Source: Nonomuraea harbinensis
Lineage (GTDB): Bacteria; Actinomycetota; Actinomycetes; Streptosporangiales; Streptosporangiaceae
Assembly: GCF_019396385.1 (NCBI RefSeq)
Contig: NZ_JAHKRN010000006.1
Location: 186,001 to 250,000 of the forward strand
Direction of reading: 5' to 3'
Length of the DNA stretch: 64,000 bases
Shown here piece by piece: positions 47,604 to 57,033 of the stretch. The number at the start of each line of letters is the position of its first letter. The first letter of the stretch is position 1. A model generated the notes under the pieces. That model saw only the letters and a program-made list of their open reading frames with translations, was not told the DNA's origin and made no database searches. Position numbers and translations under genes: made by a program.

Positions 47604-47676
47604 TGCCCCCGGCGGGATTCGAACCCGCACCGCAACCCTTTTAAGGGGTTTGCCTCTGCCATTGGGCTACGGGGGC
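47604..47676 (-). tRNA. class I tRNA with UAA anticodon (would read UUA)
   Basis: A 73-nt cloverleaf on the minus strand: acceptor GCCCCCG/CGGGGGC with discriminator A; 3-bp D stem GCC/GGC with GG in the loop; anticodon stem AACCC/GGGTT with loop CTTAAAA, giving anticodon UAA; 5-nt variable loop GCGGT; T arm GCGGG-TTCGAAT-CCCGC. No encoded CCA (ACCG). UAA reads the Leu codon UUA, but normal tRNA-Leu has a long class II variable arm, absent here. It is therefore not a standard bldA-type tRNA. It lies 49 bases from the deformylase-like gene. Confidence 0.85.
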
Positions 47677-47725
47677 GCCGCAATCATACGAAACGGACCA
47701 TGCTTCCGGTGGGCACAACTTCGCA

Positions 47726-48277
47726 TCACCCGCCACATCTGTGAAGTCTGCGGTGAAGTGATAGGGCTCCGGACACTCTGTCCAGGAAGAGTATGCCGTC
47801 CAGATGGTCCAGTTGGTGCTGAATACACCTGGCTTCGAATGCGTCAGCTTCGATGGTGACGGGCTCTCCGCTTCCTGGCAAACGCCCACGTACGGTGATA
47901 TGTGTGGCCCGCCGGACATCGGCGGTGAGGTCCGCGACGGAGGCGCAGCCCTCGCGCCCCGAGTCCCAGCGGGCGGCCTCCGCGAGGCGAGGATTGACCA
48001 CCACGAGCTCTCCCGCCCAGGACCGGGTCCGGGGGTGGCTGCGGGCGTCGAAGGCGATCAGGCGCCAGCTCAGGCCGATCTGCGGCGCCGACAGCCCGGT
48101 GGCGGGCTCGCGGCGGAGGGTGGCGAGGAGGTCGGCCGCGGCGGACACGACCGCCGGCGCGGTGGGGTCGACCTCCTCGGCCGGCGACGACAGGACGGGA
48201 TGGGGGGCGGGCAGCACCGGCCGCGCCGTCCCCGTCACGGCGGAGGTCTGCGCCCCGGGCGCCCCGGAGCCCGTCAC
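47726..48277 (-). CDS. peptide deformylase-like protein with HQLDH motif
   Basis: 183 residues from GTG, overlapping the ACT gene stop (GTGA). Deformylase motifs: motif 1 GLSAPQIG, motif 2 EGCAS with the metal-binding Cys, motif 3 C-I-Q-H154-Q155-L-D-H158. In active deformylases motif 3 is HExxH and the Glu is the general base; here codon CAA at 47813-47815 gives Gln. Metal ligands are kept. It may be inactive or slow, or it may have another role. Whether another def gene exists in the genome cannot be seen. Confidence 0.85.
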   Translation of the reverse strand: MTGSGAPGAQTSAVTGTARPVLPAPHPVLSSPAEEVDPTAPAVVSAAADLLATLRREPATGLSAPQIGLSWRLIAFDARSHPRTRSWAGELVVVNPRLAEAARWDSGREGCASVADLTADVRRATHITVRGRLPGSGEPVTIEADAFEARCIQHQLDHLDGILFLDRVSGALSLHRRLHRCGG

Positions 48278-48786
48278 AGCAGATCGGGTTCGACGGGGCG
48301 GAAGGTGATCTCGGAGTCGAGCCCGGCTCCGACGGCGGCCAGCCGCCGCATCAGGTCGGCCACGTCCACCTTCTCCGGCAGCTCGACGTCGGCGATGAGC
48401 ACGTACAGGCGGCCGGTGAGCCGGGTGCTCATCCCGGTGATGTTGCCGCCGTCGGCGGCGAGCACGGTGCTGATCCCGGAGATGATGCCCGGCCGGTCGG
48501 GACCGTGCACGGTGAGCACGTAGCCGAGGCCGTTCTCCCGGCGGCGGAAGTCGCGGCGGGCCGCGACGGCGGCGGCGGTCACCACCAGGTCCGGCGCCGT
48601 GAGGTGCTTGGTCAGCTCGTCGGCGCTCAGCTCGCCGTTGACCAGCAGCATCATGGCGACGTGCCCGCCCAGCAACGTCATCGTGGAGTCCTGGATGTTG
48701 GCCCCGCATCCGGCCAGCGCCCCGGTGACCGCGGCGATCACTCCCGGCCGGTCCACGCCCAGCACGGTCACCGCTGACAGCCCCAC
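48274..48786 (-). CDS. tandem ACT-domain protein (GcvR-like)
   Basis: 170 residues. Two ACT domains: 1 (AVTVLGVDRPGVIAAVTGALAGCGANIQDSTMT) and 2 (VLTVHGPDRPGIISGISTVLAADGGNITGMSTR). No catalytic domain, so it is a stand-alone amino-acid-binding regulator like GcvR. It is coupled to the deformylase-like gene by GTGA overlap, which suggests a shared role, perhaps one-carbon or glycine sensing (inference). Confidence 0.88.
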   Translation of the reverse strand: MGLSAVTVLGVDRPGVIAAVTGALAGCGANIQDSTMTLLGGHVAMMLLVNGELSADELTKHLTAPDLVVTAAAVAARRDFRRRENGLGYVLTVHGPDRPGIISGISTVLAADGGNITGMSTRLTGRLYVLIADVELPEKVDVADLMRRLAAVGAGLDSEITFRPVEPDLL

Positions 48787-48861
48787 CCGCGATCCCCCTC
48801 CGATCGGCCGGTGGGCGCCGGCACGCCCCGGCGCTCACCGGGGCGCGTCGCCGATCCGGGC

Positions 48862-50178
48862 TCAGCGGCGCATCGTCGCGACCGCGGCCCTGAAGCCCTC
48901 GCGCGGGTGTTCCATCTCACCCAGGGAGATGGTCTCCCGCTTGAAGAACAGGGCCAGGGTCCAGTCGACGACGACGCGGACCTTGCGGTTCAGCGTCGGC
49001 ACCCGCGACAGATGGTAGGTGCGGTGCATGAACCATGCAGGGAATCCGCGAAGCTTGATGCCATAGACGTTGGCCACGCCCTGATGCAGGCCCAGGCCGG
49101 CGACCGATCCGACGTACTTGTGGCTGTATTCGGCCAGTTCCTGCCCGCGGAGGTAGCGGACGATGTTGTCGCCGAGCACCTTGGCCTGGCGGACGGCGTG
49201 CTGGGCGTTGGGCGCGCAGAACTCACCCGGGTTCGTCAGGTCGGGCACCGCCGCCAGGTCGCCCGCCGCGAAGGCGCCGGGGGTGTCCTCGACGGCGAGG
49301 GTGGCCAGGGTCCTGATCCGGCCGCGCTCGTCGAGCGGCAGGTCGCTGGAGCTGACGACCGGGCTGGGCTTGACGCCGGCCGTCCACACGAGCGTCTCGG
49401 CGTCGAACTCGGTGCCGTCCGACAGCACCACGTGGCCGCCCGCGCAGGACTCCAGCCGGGTCTCCAGCCTGACGTCGATGCCGCGCTCGCGCAGCTGCTC
49501 CAGCGTCCACCTGCCCATTTCGGGGCCGACCTCGGGCAGCACCCGGTTCGTCGCCTCGACGAGCACCCAGCGGACGTCCGACGGCTTGATGTTGCGGTAG
49601 TAGCGGGTGGAGTCCTTGGCCATGTCCTCCAGCTCGGCCAGCGCCTCCACGCCGGCGAAGCCCGCGCCCACGACCACGAAGGTCAGCGCCCTGCGGCGCA
49701 CCTCGGGGTCGTCGGTCGACTCGGCCACGTCGAGCAGGTGGAGCACCCTGTTGCGGAGCGCGATGGCCTCGCCGACGGTCTTGAATCCGATGCCGATGTC
49801 GGTGAGCCCGGGGATCGGCAGCGTACGGGAGATCGAGCCCGCCGCCATGACGACCACGTCGTAGGCGAGGTCGCGCGCGTCGCCCTCGGGCGGCTGGAAG
49901 GTGACGGTCCTGGCCGCGTGGTTGACCTTGGTCACCCGTCCGTTGAGTATCCGCACCTTGGGCAGCACCCGCCGGAGCGGGGCCACCATGTGCCGGGGTG
50001 AGAGGTTGCCCGCCGCGGCCTCCGGCAGGAACGGCTGGTAGGTCATGTAGGACTGGGGATCGATGATCGTGATGCTGACGGAGCCGTCGCGCAGCTCCCG
50101 GCGCAGGCCGCGCTGCAGGCGCAGTGCCGTGTAGAGGCCGACGTACCCACCGCCGACGATCAAGATGTGCTTGTTCAT
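48862..50178 (-). CDS. ndh: type II NADH dehydrogenase (FAD-dependent)
   Basis: 438 residues from ATG at 50178. Two dinucleotide-binding folds: ILIVGGGYVGLYTA for FAD and FVVVGAGFAGVEALAELEDM for NADH. ATG-type strand LAYDVVVMAAGS and FAD-contact FAAGDLAAVPD. The C-terminal ~80 residues are amphipathic (LRGFPAWFMHRTYHLSRVP, WTLALFFKRE), consistent with a peripheral membrane anchor. It oxidises NADH and reduces quinone without proton pumping. Confidence 0.9.
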   Translation of the reverse strand: MNKHILIVGGGYVGLYTALRLQRGLRRELRDGSVSITIIDPQSYMTYQPFLPEAAAGNLSPRHMVAPLRRVLPKVRILNGRVTKVNHAARTVTFQPPEGDARDLAYDVVVMAAGSISRTLPIPGLTDIGIGFKTVGEAIALRNRVLHLLDVAESTDDPEVRRRALTFVVVGAGFAGVEALAELEDMAKDSTRYYRNIKPSDVRWVLVEATNRVLPEVGPEMGRWTLEQLRERGIDVRLETRLESCAGGHVVLSDGTEFDAETLVWTAGVKPSPVVSSSDLPLDERGRIRTLATLAVEDTPGAFAAGDLAAVPDLTNPGEFCAPNAQHAVRQAKVLGDNIVRYLRGQELAEYSHKYVGSVAGLGLHQGVANVYGIKLRGFPAWFMHRTYHLSRVPTLNRKVRVVVDWTLALFFKRETISLGEMEHPREGFRAAVATMRR

Positions 50179-50272
50179 CCTGAAGCCCCATCCCTCGTGG
50201 AGTGCTTGTGAAAGCATTCACAAGCCTACGTCCGCCTCTCCCCGGACGCCAATCTCCGCGTGATGGGATGCG

Positions 50273-51067
50273 TCACACCGACAGCTCGCCCGCCCGTATG
50301 AAGACCGCGTCGAGCATCTCGGCGGTGACCCTGCCGGTGAACGTGTTCTGCTGGCTCGGGTGGTAGCAGCCGAGCAGCGTGACGGGCGCGTCCCCGTACG
50401 AGACCGCCAGCTCGACGCCGTGGCCGAACGGCGGGCGGCTGCGCGGCAGGGCGTAGCCGGCCTCCTTGAGCGCGGGCCACATGGCCTGCCAGGCGTAGCC
50501 GCCGAGCGCGACCACGACCCGGACGTCCGGCGCCACCAGCGCGAGCTCACGGGCCAGCCACGGGAAGCAGGCGGCCTTCTCCTCGGGCAGCGGCTTGTTC
50601 GCGGGGGGCGCGCAGCGGACCGAGGCCGCCACCCTTGCGCCGATCAGTTCCTGCCCGTCGCCGGCGTGCGTGCTGGTCGGCTTCGCGGCCAGGCCGGTGC
50701 GGTGGAGGGAGGCGAACAGCCAGTCGCCGCTGCGGTCGCCGGTGAAGATCCGGCCGGTCCTGTTGCCTCCGTGCGCGGCGGGGGCCAGCCCGACGATGAG
50801 CACGCGCGGACGCTCGTCGCCCCACCCGGGGACGGGGCGCCCCCAGTAGGTCTCGTCCGCGAAGGCCCGCCGCTTGACCTCGGCGACCTCCTCGCGCCAG
50901 GCGACCAGGCGCGGGCAGGCCCGGCAGACCGACTGCCTGGCGGTGAGCTCCGCCAGCGTGGCGCTGCTCTCCGCGAGGCGGCGCACGCCGCCGGGGTCTC
51001 GGGCGACCGGGGTGTCGGCGGTGGCCGGGTCGTCCGGCCACCCGGTGCCGGGAGGTACGAAGCTCAT
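50273..51067 (-). CDS. uracil-DNA glycosylase, family 5 (UdgB)
   Basis: 264 residues. Iron-sulfur cluster Cys: the CRACP motif, plus later Cys in [21 protein letters not shown]. Active-site motif [19 protein letters not shown] lacks the catalytic Asp/Asn of family 4 after GxAP, and the C-terminal motif is [16 protein letters not shown]; both fit UdgB. It removes uracil and other deaminated bases from DNA. Confidence 0.92.
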   Translation of the reverse strand: MSFVPPGTGWPDDPATADTPVARDPGGVRRLAESSATLAELTARQSVCRACPRLVAWREEVAEVKRRAFADETYWGRPVPGWGDERPRVLIVGLAPAAHGGNRTGRIFTGDRSGDWLFASLHRTGLAAKPTSTHAGDGQELIGARVAASVRCAPPANKPLPEEKAACFPWLARELALVAPDVRVVVALGGYAWQAMWPALKEAGYALPRSRPPFGHGVELAVSYGDAPVTLLGCYHPSQQNTFTGRVTAEMLDAVFIRAGELSV

Positions 51068-51122
51068 GACATCGATGGTGCCGGATGTCCGGGACCGCCA
51101 CGAACCAGGCCGGACAACGAAG

Positions 51123-51157
51123 AACCGGGCGGCGTCACGTGGACACCGCCCGGTTCA
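51123..51157 (-). terminator. terminator of secreted repeat protein gene
   Basis: Perfect 11-bp stem GAACCGGGCGG / CCGCCCGGTTC with a 13-nt loop, followed on the minus strand by TTCTTCGTTG. It starts 10 bases after the stop of the secreted protein gene. Confidence 0.75.
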
Positions 51158-51167
51158 GCTCGACTGA

Positions 51168-52601
51168 TCAGGCAGGCTTCTCAGTCTGCGGGGCCTCCTT
51201 GGGCGGGCAGGTCGCGCTGAACTGCGACGTGCCGGAGGAGGTCGCGTTGGGGCTGACGACGACGAGCTCGACAGAGCCCGCGGTCACCGAGGCGCCACGC
51301 GTGCCGCCGACGCCCCACGTCACGTCGAGGCTGCCGTTGACCTGGCGCTCGAGCGTGTTGTGGTCACGCTTGCCGTCGACCACCCAGTAGTACTGGACGG
51401 TCGCCGGGCCGGTGCTGGTCAGGGTCGCCTTGAAGTCGACCCCGGGGCCCCGGTTGTCGGCGCACATCTCGTTGCGCTGACCGGCCACCGAGACGCTGGA
51501 GACGGAGACCGAGGGCTTCGGAGCCTGGCAGGCGGCGTACGACTGCGCAATGCTGTCGCGGTCGTTGGAGCCGAACACCGACAGGCGGACGGTGCCGCCG
51601 TTCTTCGCCGCACCCGAGAGCGCGGTGTCGGACAGGGTGACGGTCTTCGCGCCGCCCCGGTGGAAGGTGGTGGAGCCCGAGTCGACGGTGCTGCCGTTCA
51701 CCGACCACACCCAGCGGACGCGGTCGGAGCCGCTGGCGCTGACCCTGGCGTGCGCGCTCACCTTGCACCCGTCGTGGTTGGTCGCCGTCACCAGGTTGGA
51801 GGCGTCGACCTTCACCCGCGGAGCGGGCGCCGGGGTGTAGTCCTTGCAGTGGACCTTGTAGTAGGCACGGTTGGAGACCGCGCGGTCCGGGCTGAGGACC
51901 TCGAGCACCGCCGAGCCCTTGTGGCTGTGGCGCGGCGAGAAGCCGACGCCGACCTTACGCGAGTCCCGCACCTTGACCTTGCCGTAGTCGACGGTCTTGC
52001 CGTTGACTACCCAGCGGTAGCGCACCCAGGACGGGCGCTCCACGCTGATCCGGCCGACAAAGTCGATCTTCGAGCCGGGGTTGCAGTAGCCCACGTACGT
52101 GGACGGGCTCGCCCATGCCTTCGCCGACACCCGCTTGTCGAGGTGGGTGCGCGTGACGTCCTTGGCCTGCACGCAGTCGACCGAGAAGTAGCCCTTCTTG
52201 GAGACGACCTTGCGCGGGCTCAGTACCTCGAGCCGCTGCCAGCCCTTGACGTCGCCCTTGAAGGTGGCCTTCTCCGAGAGCTTGATCGACTTGGTGCCCT
52301 TGGCCGAGACCTTGACGGTCTTGACCTTGCTCTTGGAGCCGTCGCCGTGGAGCCAGCGGTAGGCGACCGTGGTCTTGCCCTTGAGCTTGACCTTGACCGT
52401 GGCCGAGAACGTGATGTTCGCCGGGCACGACCCCTGGTAGTCGCGGTCGGAGGCCTTCGGCGTCGAGACCGACACCTTCGGCTTGACCCGCGGCTTGGCG
52501 GCAGCCTGCGCGGGGGAAGCAGCCAGACCGGCGACCAGACCGGCCAGCACGGCGGTGGACGCGACCGCGGCCACCTTCCGTACTAAGGCAGAGGACTTCA
52601 T
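51168..52601 (-). CDS. secreted protein with four tandem Ig-like repeats
   Basis: 477 residues, ATG at 52601. Sec signal peptide ending in ASPAQAAA. The mature part is four repeats of ~105 residues, each with a Cys after a short lead (GSCPA, GYCNPG, DGCKV, EMCADN), a central YRW/VW core (VAYRWLHGDG, VRYRWVVNGK, VRWVWSVNGS, VQYYWVVDGK) and a closing Cys (SVDC, KVHC, YAAC, SATC). This indicates four disulfide-bonded beta-sandwich domains. Lys-rich first half, no sortase or anchor signal. A stand-alone exoprotein of unknown role, with its own promoter and terminator. Confidence 0.85.
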   Translation of the reverse strand: MKSSALVRKVAAVASTAVLAGLVAGLAASPAQAAAKPRVKPKVSVSTPKASDRDYQGSCPANITFSATVKVKLKGKTTVAYRWLHGDGSKSKVKTVKVSAKGTKSIKLSEKATFKGDVKGWQRLEVLSPRKVVSKKGYFSVDCVQAKDVTRTHLDKRVSAKAWASPSTYVGYCNPGSKIDFVGRISVERPSWVRYRWVVNGKTVDYGKVKVRDSRKVGVGFSPRHSHKGSAVLEVLSPDRAVSNRAYYKVHCKDYTPAPAPRVKVDASNLVTATNHDGCKVSAHARVSASGSDRVRWVWSVNGSTVDSGSTTFHRGGAKTVTLSDTALSGAAKNGGTVRLSVFGSNDRDSIAQSYAACQAPKPSVSVSSVSVAGQRNEMCADNRGPGVDFKATLTSTGPATVQYYWVVDGKRDHNTLERQVNGSLDVTWGVGGTRGASVTAGSVELVVVSPNATSSGTSQFSATCPPKEAPQTEKPA

Positions 52602-52710
52602 AGGAGAGTGACTCCATTCCGTGAGAGTAAGAACGCACACGGAGACGGTTGCCACGCCGACATTCATCTCTGCCCGGCCATATGGCAAAGCCCCCGTTAC
52701 TGCAACGATC

Positions 52711-52739
52711 ACTAAAGCACAAGGGCATTGCGCATTCAA
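52711..52739 (-). promoter_or_regulatory. candidate promoter for the secreted repeat protein
   Basis: On the minus strand: TTGAAT (-35), 17 bases, TTTAGT (-10). It leaves a ~100-nt leader before the ATG at 52601. The region is AT-rich relative to its surroundings. Confidence 0.35.
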
Positions 52740-52775
52740 TACGAACACGCCGGTTATATGTGTAGATTTGGCGAC

Positions 52776-53723
52776 TTAACGGACGAGAGACCAGGCAATT
52801 CCGTCAAGGATGTCGTGTTCGCTCACGACGACCTGCTCGAATCCGAACCTCCGGACGATCCGGTCGAGGATGAGCGCCCCTGCCACGATGACGTCCACCC
52901 GGCCCGGGTGCATCACCGGCAGCGCCGCCCGCTCGTCGTGGGTCATCGCCAGCAGCCGCCGGGTCACGTCGTGCACCTGCTCGCTGGAGAGACGCGCGTG
53001 GTGGATCCGCTCCGGCAGGTAGGCGGGCAGGTCGAGCGCGACGCCCGCCACCGTCGTCACCGAACCGGCCAGCCCCACGAGCGTGCGCGCGTCGCGTACC
53101 GGAACCTCGTCCTCGACGCGGGCGAGCGCGGCCTCGACGTCGGCCACCACCGCCTCCAGCGCCGCCGCGGACGGCGGGTCACCGGCGTCGCGCAGGTGAC
53201 GCTCGGTCAGCCGCACGCAGCCGATGTCGACCGAGATCGCCGACTCGGCGTGCTCCGAACCCACCACGAACTCCGTCGAGCCGCCCCCGATGTCGACCAC
53301 CAGGTAAGGCGGCAGCGGCCCCTGCGGCACCTCGGTCTCCGGCGACAGCCGCACCAGCCCCCTGGTGGCGCCGGTGAACGACAGCTCGGCCTCCTCGGAC
53401 CCCGAGATCACCTCCGGCTCCACGCCGAAGATCTCGCGCACCCCGTCGGTGAACTCCTGACGGTTCGCCGCGTCGCGGGTCGCGCTGGTCGCGACCACGC
53501 GGGTGGCGCTCGCGCCGTGCTGGTCGATCAGCTTGCGGTAGGCGCGCATCGCGCCGAACGTGCGCTCCAGCGCCTCCGGAGCCAGCCGCCCGGTCCGGTC
53601 GACGCCCTGGCCCAGTCGTACGATCTCCATCCGCCGCTCGACGTCGGCCAGCGCGGCCTCGCCGGCGTCGGCCACGAGCAGGCGCACCGAGTTGGTGCCG
53701 CAGTCGATGGCGGCTACACGCAT
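52776..53723 (-). CDS. ppx: exopolyphosphatase / pppGpp phosphatase family (Ppx/GppA)
   Basis: 315 residues, single actin-like ASKHA domain (no C-terminal helical extension). Phosphate 1 motif AAIDCGTNSVRLLV, VVATSATRDAAN, VISGSEEAELSFTGA with the catalytic Glu, phosphate 2 motif VVDIGGGSTEFV. It hydrolyses polyphosphate or pppGpp. It overlaps the DUF501 gene by 10 bases and ends the mfd-eno cluster, as in mycobacteria. Confidence 0.92.
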   Translation of the reverse strand: MRVAAIDCGTNSVRLLVADAGEAALADVERRMEIVRLGQGVDRTGRLAPEALERTFGAMRAYRKLIDQHGASATRVVATSATRDAANRQEFTDGVREIFGVEPEVISGSEEAELSFTGATRGLVRLSPETEVPQGPLPPYLVVDIGGGSTEFVVGSEHAESAISVDIGCVRLTERHLRDAGDPPSAAALEAVVADVEAALARVEDEVPVRDARTLVGLAGSVTTVAGVALDLPAYLPERIHHARLSSEQVHDVTRRLLAMTHDERAALPVMHPGRVDVIVAGALILDRIVRRFGFEQVVVSEHDILDGIAWSLVR

Positions 53724-54202
53724 GGTCCGTCACTCCACCACTCGGGGAGGGCCTCCAGCGCCTCCCTGCCGAACGGGTTGCTCCCCGGCGCCGCGAGCTC
53801 GTGCGCGACGAGCGCGTGCAGGCACTTGACCCGCAGCGGCATGCCTCCGGCGCTCTGCATGCCGGGCGCCAGCGGCTCCAGCCCTTCCTCCGCGGCGACC
53901 TCGTCGCGCCTGGCCAGGTAGGCGTCGTGCGCGGCATGGTAGGCGGACGCCAGCTCCGGGTCGCCGGCCAGCCTGTCCTGCATCTCGCGCATCAGCCCCG
54001 AGCCCTCCAGCGTGCCGATGGCCGAGGCCGCCTTCGGGCAGGTCAGGTAGTAGAGCGTGGGGAACGGGCTGCCGTCGGCCAGCCTGGGCGCGGTCTCCAC
54101 CACGTCGGGATTGCCGCACGGGCAGCGGTGCGCCACCCGGCGCAGCGACCGGGGCGGCCGCCCGAGCTGCTTCTCGACGGCCTCGGCGTCCTTACTGTCC
54201 AA
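53714..54202 (-). CDS. DUF501 protein
   Basis: 162 residues. Conserved N-terminal half HRCPCGNPDVVETAPRLADGSPFPTLYYLTCPKA with Cys residues that could bind metal, then a helical C-terminus (GGMPLRVKCLHALVAHEL). This is the DUF501 family, nearly always between ftsB and ppx in actinobacteria. It overlaps both neighbours (10-11 bases), so translation is coupled. No biochemical role known to me. Confidence 0.9.
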   Translation of the reverse strand: MDSKDAEAVEKQLGRPPRSLRRVAHRCPCGNPDVVETAPRLADGSPFPTLYYLTCPKAASAIGTLEGSGLMREMQDRLAGDPELASAYHAAHDAYLARRDEVAAEEGLEPLAPGMQSAGGMPLRVKCLHALVAHELAAPGSNPFGREALEALPEWWSDGPCV

Positions 54203-54734
54203 CGCTCTCCTTCTGCTTCTCCGGCTGCTTCTCCGGCTGCCCGGTGGGCTGCTCTGCCGGCTGTCCGGTCGGTTGCCCTGCCGATTGGCCGGGCGACTGC
54301 TCGGTCGCGCGCCGGCCCGTGCCGTCGTCGGCCGCCTGGACCGACTCCCACAGCGTCTGGTACCACGGCGGCTGCTGCGCCGGCCGCTGGGCCGCCGCCT
54401 GCCCCTTGCCCGGGTCGGGGTCCATCACCACGAAGCACCTCTCGCCCTGGCCGCAGTAGTGGAGGCGCTCCTTGGCCGTGCGCCTGACCCAGTTGGGGTC
54501 GCCGACCTGGCGGCTCTCGGCCAGCAGCCGCTGCCGCTCGGCCTCCACCTTGGCCTTCTCCTCGCGGAGCTCGGCGATGTCGCGCCGCTGGGCGATGTAG
54601 GTGCGGACGGGGTACGCAAGGCTCATGGCGATCGCGCATACCACCACCGCGAGGATCGCGGCCCGCCCCGTCAACTGCGGTTTCCTCGCCACCTCCGGCA
54701 TCCACCTCCCCGTACGAACCGCCCGCGGCGCCAT
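54192..54734 (-). CDS. FtsB/DivIC-like septum formation initiator
   Basis: 180 residues. One transmembrane helix (AAILAVVVCAIAMSLAYPV), then a coiled coil (YIAQRRDIAELREEKAKVEAERQRLLAE) and the DivIC signature RRTAKERLHYCGQGERCFVVMDP. The C-terminal 50 residues are Gln/Pro/Gly low complexity with repeats of GQPTGQP and EKQPEKQ. It acts in the FtsQLB divisome subcomplex. The tail length is unusual and may vary by repeat slippage. Confidence 0.88.
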   Translation of the reverse strand: MAPRAVRTGRWMPEVARKPQLTGRAAILAVVVCAIAMSLAYPVRTYIAQRRDIAELREEKAKVEAERQRLLAESRQVGDPNWVRRTAKERLHYCGQGERCFVVMDPDPGKGQAAAQRPAQQPPWYQTLWESVQAADDGTGRRATEQSPGQSAGQPTGQPAEQPTGQPEKQPEKQKESVGQ

Positions 54735-54761
54735 CGGACCGCCGCGGGCAGCTACCCGAAA

Positions 54762-56096
<1,335 letters not shown>

Positions 56097-57032
56097 TCAC
56101 GACCGGCGCGACTCCCACGCGCGCACCCGGTCGCGATACGTCCGCGCCGCGGCCCGCAGCTCCGCCTCCGGGTCGACGCCCGCCGAGCGCGCCCGCTTCA
56201 CCAGGTCGAACAGCTCGCGGGCGACCCCCTGGCCGACCGCCGCGGACAGGCCGTCAGGCACGCCCGACCGCTCGGCGCGGCGCAGCAGCTGGGCCGCCAG
56301 CGACAGCGCCGGCTGGCCCATCGGCACCCCGTCGAGCAGCGACTCGTCGCCCCGGGAAGCCCGCTCGGCGGCCTTGATCGCCTCCCAGTTGTCGTTCACC
56401 TCGTCGGCGCTCTCCGCCTTGACCGAGCCGAACACGTGGGGGTGGCGCCGCACCAGCTTGCCGACGATGCCGTCGGCCACGTCGTCGACGTCGAAGCCCT
56501 CCGCCACGCGGGCGTGGAAGACCACCTGGAGCAGCAGGTCGCCGAGCTCCTCGCGGAGCGCGTCGTGGTCGCCCTCCTCGATCGTCTCCAGCACCTCGTA
56601 AGCCTCTTCGAGCAGGTAGGGCACCAGCGACTCGTGCGTCTGCTTGCGGTCCCACGGACACTCGGTGCGCAGCCGGTCCATCACCCGTACGAGATCGAGC
56701 ACGCGCGCGCCCGGCAGGTCGTACGAACCGGGCACCACCTCGATCAGCGGCGGGTCGTCGAGCGCGATCGCGGCGTGGCCGAGGGCGCGCATGAAGTCCT
56801 CGTCGCCGTCGGCGGCGAGCCAGACCACCGTCTCCCCCGCCGCCCGCGCGACCAGCCCTGCCGGGTCGGGGGTGACGACCGCGACCTCCACCCCCGCCTC
56901 GGCGAGGTACGGCAGCTGCGGATGGTCCGGCGAGCCCGTCAGCACCGGGCCGGACCGGAACGCCTGCCACGCCTGGTGGCTGAGCAGCCCAGGCGCGACG
57001 CGCGGCGAGGTGGTGACGACGACGAGCGGCAT
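56097..57032 (-). CDS. mazG: nucleoside triphosphate pyrophosphohydrolase MazG
   Basis: 311 residues. MazG domain ~110-230: LRTECPWDRKQTHESLVPYLLEEAYEVLETIE and LREELGDLLLQVVFHARVAE carry the metal-binding EExxE and ExxD motifs; then RHPHVFG and NWEAIKAAER. The N-terminal ~105 residues form an additional alpha/beta domain resembling the tetrapyrrole-methylase-like region in a shortened form, as in actinobacterial MazG. It hydrolyses (d)NTPs to the monophosphate and PPi, sanitising damaged nucleotides. Two bases separate it from the SurA-like gene. Confidence 0.93.
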   Translation of the reverse strand: MPLVVVTTSPRVAPGLLSHQAWQAFRSGPVLTGSPDHPQLPYLAEAGVEVAVVTPDPAGLVARAAGETVVWLAADGDEDFMRALGHAAIALDDPPLIEVVPGSYDLPGARVLDLVRVMDRLRTECPWDRKQTHESLVPYLLEEAYEVLETIEEGDHDALREELGDLLLQVVFHARVAEGFDVDDVADGIVGKLVRRHPHVFGSVKAESADEVNDNWEAIKAAERASRGDESLLDGVPMGQPALSLAAQLLRRAERSGVPDGLSAAVGQGVARELFDLVKRARSAGVDPEAELRAAARTYRDRVRAWESRRS

Positions 57033-57033
57033 G

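Noticed and set aside
47604..47676. Calling the UAA tRNA bldA
   Set aside because: bldA is a class II tRNA with a long variable arm; this one has a 5-nt variable loop and a different acceptor stem.
47641..47919. Minus-strand frame covering the tRNA and the deformylase 3' end
   Set aside because: It runs through the tRNA gene and overlaps the deformylase in another frame; no initiation signal.
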